NCBI GenBank assembly: GCA_037102815.1
Contig: BTPP01000007.1
Location: 2,108,001 to 2,172,000 of the forward strand
Direction of reading: 5' to 3'
Length of the DNA: 64,000 nt
DNA from: Neurospora intermedia
Taxonomy: Eukaryota; Ascomycota; Sordariomycetes; Sordariales; Sordariaceae
Part shown: positions 58,488 to 64,000 of the stretch, piece after piece
Layout: each line of letters opens with the position of its first letter
Numbering within the stretch: the first letter of the stretch is position 1
Program-made: the position numbers and the translations under genes
Notes under the pieces: generated by a model
Databases searched by the model: none
What the model was told of the DNA's origin: nothing
Seen by the model: the letters and a program-made list of their open reading frames with translations, nothing else

Positions 58488-61465
58488 GAGTAACCCTCCG
58501 CACACCCACCCTATTCCCTACATACACCCAAAAAGCTAAAATAGTGGGTCTAGACAGCCGATGACACCTGATATTGTAAATCCCGTTTTTACCCGCAAAA
58601 TTTCGTCTTTTCAATACACGCAACATCGCTCTAACTTTGCCATTTCTTTCAAGCTCTTTCACACTATCAATTGCACCCATTTTACACCGCTAGCTATCGC
58701 ACGTCGCAATACAACAACGCTAATATACCCTCAACGTATATAATTTTACTTAAATTAATCGCCTTCGATCGTTTACAAATGATATTAATCGCGTACAATT
58801 GCTAATAATCGATAAATACCGTCTCTAACTTCCCGGAATACCTCCTCCTTGACGTAGCCTCGCTATCGTTGTAATTCGTCTTCCTCGTCGTTTACCTTTG
58901 TAAATAATCGTACTTCTTTCGATAGCGACGCTAAATAGACTATCCCTTCTAACGATAGCGCCTTTATTCTACTACCTACCGATTTAAATTTTATAATAGG
59001 GGAGGTTATTAAAATGTATCGTCGGTATAAATTCAACGTATTTATACTTCGTACCAATTATTTTAAAAAGGGATTATATATTAACGAGCTCTACCGTAAA
59101 GTCTTTCGATGCAACTACGCCGAACCTATCCCTAATATAAACGCTAATCCTTATAAGAAACGATATACAATTACTCGAAAGATTACTAATAAATATTTAT
59201 TCTATATTATAATATAATACTTAAAGAAGAATAGTTATAAATATACTATTAGGGCACTCGATTATATATATAAAGGCTACCTTCCATCGCGAGACTTATT
59301 AAACTATTTAATCCTTAAATAATAATCTTTAAATACTAATAATTATAAAGATATTACGAATCTTCTTCATTAATAAGAATTAACTATACGTACTATATAT
59401 ATAATAGTTAAAGAGCGATACCTTAAACTATTACTTACGTATAAGGATTTTAAGAATATACGATAAAGGATACGCTAATACAATAACGGGGGGTATATTA
59501 ATATTTAAATATTTGTACGTATTTTCGAGAGTAATAAGCTCATTATATTCCAATATTGCCTTTTTAATTACTATAAGGGTAATAAAGGCTAATAAGAGGA
59601 GGAACCCAATATACTACAGTATAGTCTTTAGTATTTAAGGAAGTAAGAGAAGATATAGAAGCAGTAATATTTATATACTTTACTACTTAATACTACGTAT
59701 AAGACGAACTATTACTATATATTAATTATATAGGGTATTATAGTCACCCCTAAAAAGTCCTTTATACTAGTTTTTTAAATAGTTATTAATAATAAGAAGG
59801 ACGAAGGATTTAGCTAGCTTATTAACTATATTAGGAAGACGATAGAGGAAATATTAATCCCTAAGCTATTAGTTATTATTATTAATAGTAATAATTAATT
59901 TATTAGAGCTATTAATCGAATCTTCTTAACCGTTTAATATTAATACTATATATAGTATATTAATTATAATGTAATTAAATATTTTAAGGATGACTAGTAA
60001 TATATAGAACTTAATAATACGTAAAATAGGAATAACAGGGAGGGTAACAAGGAGTTTAAAGAGGAGGAGGATAATAGTAGTAATTTTAATAATTTAACCT
60101 TATATATACAACGGCTATATTAAAAATTCATCGACTAGCGTAATTAAAATAACGTTAATTAATTACGCTATATATATTAAAAGGTTAAAATAATTACTAG
60201 AACGTAGGCTAAACTTAGTCTACTTCCTAATAAGGTTACTAATATAAGAGTAGGGTTCTTTTATATATAGTAATATATAATCTACGCCCTATTAATAACA
60301 GAATTTAAAAGCGCTTTATTACTTTTATATTATTAATTTAAGGATGCCTAGGAAACTATTATTAATTAAATTACGAATAATTTATTCCCTTATAAAATAG
60401 AGTAGGCTAATTATTATATTAAATACTACTTTAATTACAAATAGCGGATTATATCGCCGAATGAATCTAATAATAGCTTTTTAAAGTCGTATAGGTTATC
60501 CACTTATAGCAGTCTAATTAATTTTTATTAAATTAGTAATTAGTATATTATCCGCCGTTATATTTACTTTAAAGAGGTTATTACTAAATTATCCTCTCGT
60601 ATACGTATAAATTAGATTGGGCGCTTATAAGTAGGTAATATTCCTCTTAATATTATATTATAAGTATATAAATTACTTATACGCTAATACAATTAGCTAA
60701 AAGCTACCCTCCCTACTACGAATCATCCTAATATACTTCTGAAACTATATATTAAATAATTTAAAGTATAATCTAACCTCCCTTACACCTATTAAATAGT
60801 AGTAAGGAGGGAAATTAATAGAATAGTCTTAATTATAAAGGATAATTACTATTTATTTTAGTATTTAATTTAATAACGGGTAAGATTACTACTATCCTTC
60901 CCCCGGACTAACCTTATACTAACTACTATATTAAAATATAATAAATAAATATTTATATTTTTAGTAAGCCGCTAAAAGTATACCTAAAGGTCGCCCGCCT
61001 AAATAGGGTAGTCTATTTAGTAATAAACCTATTCTACTAAATTTATTATTAATTAGGATAGCCTAGGGTAAAAGAACTAATAAGAAAGTAACGGCGCTTT
61101 ATAGTAAATTAAAGAATATTCAACCTATATAAGTATTGGTGTAGTGCAATTATTCCTAATATAAAGAGGGACCTAATATTAAATAATTTAATACCTAAGA
61201 CGAAATACGTAATTATATTAAAGTTACTAATAATAATAATAGTAATAATAAATTAGGAAGGTATTAAGTAGCGAAGGCGAAAGAATAGAGAGTAAAAGAG
61301 TAGTAAATTATTAAAGTATCGTTAATTTCTTCATTTAATAAACTCTCTAAACTATTTAAACTATTAAACGTTAATATTTAGTAGTAAAGTTTAATTAAAT
61401 TTAATTATTTACAATTATTATTAATTGAATAGAGCGCTTAATTACTATTAATTTGCACTAAATAC
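58488..61465 (+). mobile_element. MULE4: Mutator-like transposon in L1, right end lost to L3
   Basis: It begins GAGTAACCCTCCGCACACCC, with a sub-terminal block (58555-58640: GATGACACCTGATATTGTAA, CCCGCAAAATTTCG) shared with MULE1 and both MITEs. A plus-strand transposase follows. The matching right end is not present before 61466, where LINE L3 starts, so the element continues beyond L3, outside the window, or was truncated. Confidence 0.75.
58950..61400 (+). pseudogene. MULE4 transposase, RIP-damaged
   Basis: The plus strand reads as a MULE transposase: an N-terminal DNA-binding part from about 58950 (FAR1-like; 59014-59217 is open), LLNTTYKTNYY at 59683-59715 for the first catalytic motif with Asn or Thr in place of Asp, then INNKKDEGFS and VIIINSNN at about 59785-59900 for the second, and a long C-terminal part to about 61300. 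Stops are frequent. The protein differs clearly from those of MULE1 to MULE3. Confidence 0.75.
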
Positions 61466-64000
61466 TATATATATATAGTCTTATTCCTTGTACTATAAAC
61501 TATAGCGCCTTATTGGCATGAGGTCCTTCTCCAGTTCTCTGGAGGGGAAAACCGTGAGACGTTAAGCGCTTCCGGATAAAAACCTCCAGCTCTATTTCGG
61601 CCGTAGTTTATTATACCGTTCCTACTTTATTTATAGCTATAACGATTCTTATCTACCGCTATAGCGAATATAATCTCGTCTCTCCTACCGCTGCATTATC
61701 CTAATACTAGAATAATAAGAATAATAGGAATAGGACTAAACCCGGTACGTTGCCTCCTTCGCTACTTCTCTATTTTATTCTTTACCGCTTTTTCCTCCGC
61801 CTTCTCCCCGCTTCCTTATTCTATCTTTCTATTTACTACCCTACTTCTCTACTTCCTTCCCCCGTTTGTAAATACCTCCGCCCTATTATTTATTCTCCTA
61901 CCCTATAATTCTACCCCTATTTATATTAGTATAAGGGCCCCTTCCTTTATTTATATAATCCCTTTATATAGTACCCCTCTTAGTCCTTCTCCTCCTTCTT
62001 CCTTATTACAATTTCTATTAAAATAGCTTCCTCCGGCCGCTATCGTTTTAACTTTATTAATTTAACTTCCGATATAGAAGGTTCTTCCCCTATTGTATCC
62101 TTAAGTTTTATATTCCCCGTAGTTCCTTCGATTGTACCCTTGGAGCTTGTATTCTTCGTTTGTACCCTTTGCGATTTCTTCGGTAATTATCCCTTTTAGA
62201 ACCGGTATAATTTCCTCCCCTCCTCCTTCGGTTTTTATATTAATTTAATTAATATTATTCGCGAAATTCCTTACTTCTACTATATTTTAGACTTTACTTC
62301 CATTACGTACTCTAATAATAGGTTTAGTTCCTCTAATACTTTTAAAAAGGTTATTATTAATAGGATTTACTTTATTTTATCTACCGGTAAATTATATATC
62401 CTCCTTTCTTCTTTTTTATTATTTAATTCCTATACTTCTAACTAATAATACTTAGAACACTACTTATAACTATACTACCGGTAAGTATATATTGGATATC
62501 CCCGCCGGTTTCCGTAATATTTATAATACTATTTAAATAGTAGCCGTTATTATAGTATTGGGTAGTTCGGATAGTTTTAATTACAACCTAAATACCTTTT
62601 ATTATATTATTAATAATTTCTCTAATTATATATATATTTGCCTAAAGTAGAATAACCTTCCTACCGACTATAAATATCTTCCTTATACTATAAGCTATAA
62701 TATTACTAAATAGTAATAAAAGGGTTACTATAAATTAATTACGAAGGATATTTATTACGGTCGTATCCCTTCCTTACCCGGCGGTAATACTATAAACCTA
62801 ATTTAAATCGCGTCCGGTTCTAACGGCGGCGCTATTACTCCTACGTATATTATATTTAGCGGTAGCGGTTATATTATTCCTATTTATACAATTTCCGGTT
62901 CTAGTAATAGTAATAATTCTATTTTTAATAGCCTTATAACCGTCGATACTCCCGGTTATACCCTTATAAATAATAATTGGATCTAATAATATTATAAGGT
63001 TACTACGAATTAGGTTCGTATAATAGAATTATTCGAATAGTTTTTTAAATATAATTAGGCGTCCGTTAAATAGTACTTCTCAATTCTTATTATAATTATA
63101 ATTTAAATAATTCCTATAGTTAATATAAATATTTCCTCCTTATTCCTATTCTATTATTTTAGTATTATTAATATTCTATCTTCCTTTTAAAAATACTTTA
63201 TAATTTCTTTATATTACTCCTCCTCTAATTCGATTATTAGACGGTACTTTTTTAACTTTCCTAATTTTAATACTTACAATAGAATTTTTTCGGTTTTAAT
63301 TCTATTATTTAGGTATTTTTAAAATTCTTTTTTCGTTAATAATTAAACTTCTAAGTTTAATTAGAAAATAGTATCCGTATTAAAGTAATTTAGAATAATA
63401 TAGGCGAATATTTCCTTTTTAAATTTATAGGCGTAAATAGGTATTAAAACGCCCGGCACCTTCCTCCGGTAGAAGAAGGCCCGGAAGCCGATAATTTCCA
63501 TTTTAACCTAAATGAGGAGGGAATTTTTTACTTTAATTAGTAAATATAACTCCTCTTCGGTTTCTTTTAATTATTAGCATTTTCCTTTCTTCTTCTTTAT
63601 ATTAATTATATATCGTTAAATAGCCTCTCTATTAAATTTAGGGGTAAGGTCCGTAATAATAAATTTATATTATTACCCTAATTTTACTACCGCTGCTACT
63701 AGGTAGTAATTATAGTATAATACTTATTCCTAATTTATTATATCCTTTAATTACTCCTCTCTATTAACGGCTATTAATTTTAGAATTTATAATAATAATA
63801 ACGGTTAAATCCCTAACTCCGAGGAGGGGTTAATTATTATCGTTAGTAACTTTTCTATTAGTACCTATATTTCGGCCTATTAAACTTTGATTGTACTATT
63901 CTTTAATTTATCGGTAGGTAGCCGACTTTTAATTTATTATACTTAAATATAGTTAGAAATTTAAATTATAATCCCCCGGACGAACCGGGTTTGGTCCGTC
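61466..64000 (-). mobile_element. LINE L3, 3' part, runs off the window
   Basis: It aligns with L2 48979-51510 and L1 34500-38360 from the 3' end on. A TATATATATA tail precedes the conserved GTCTTATTCC. The 3' UTR and the ORF2 C-terminal region are in view; the polymerase would lie beyond 64000. It interrupts MULE4, so it is younger than that insertion, yet it is as RIP-altered as L2. Confidence 0.85.

Overview
The window looks like an AT-rich, gene-free block from a filamentous ascomycete (Pezizomycotina). Nearly all long repeats carry the footprint of repeat-induced point mutation (RIP): CpA has become TpA on both strands, TpA is very abundant, and reading frames of known transposon families remain recognisable but are full of stops. 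Only short repeats (LTRs, MITEs, hairpin-ended elements) keep normal base composition. I found no credible host protein gene, no rRNA and no CRISPR array. The genus cannot be named from this sequence.

Layout. 1-9380: an unclassified repeat with a Pro/Tyr-rich, gag-like reading frame, split by a complete Mutator-like (MULE) DNA transposon at 4401-7729 with an 8-bp target duplication. 9381-21835: a LINE fragment, then Gypsy LTR-retrotransposon remains. Here two inverted MITE copies (11816-12380 and 15050-15510) have swapped flanking target duplications, which shows that the 2.7 kb between them was inverted. 22172-58487: one LINE copy (L1) cut into three pieces by a Copia element (22208-34494) and an 18.8-kb composite Gypsy element (38514-57300). 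The Copia holds two MULEs and two copies of a hairpin-ended repeat. The Gypsy holds a MULE, a full-length LINE (L2, 48973-55944, with a perfect 15-bp target duplication) and a short GC-rich insert. 58488-64000: a further MULE in L1, itself interrupted by a third LINE copy (L3) that runs off the window.

The main candidate for something new is a family of four repeats (13152-14050, 27313-28606, 29405-30774, 36140-37490). All share a 5' end TTGARACGC, its inverted copy near the 3' end, then a small hairpin whose stem changes in a compensated way between copies, then a short tail. This resembles non-autonomous Helentrons (rolling-circle elements). Each copy carries a tRNA-like segment with pol III A and B boxes, and three carry CCCTAA telomere-like runs. 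A separate insert at 40395-40947 has the same architecture with a different sequence.

The nesting gives a relative chronology: L1 is oldest; then Copia, Gypsy, MULE4 and one hairpin-ended copy entered L1; then further elements entered those. The LTRs of the big Gypsy show RIP damage concentrated on their inner edges, a visible record of mutation fading outward from the long internal repeat.
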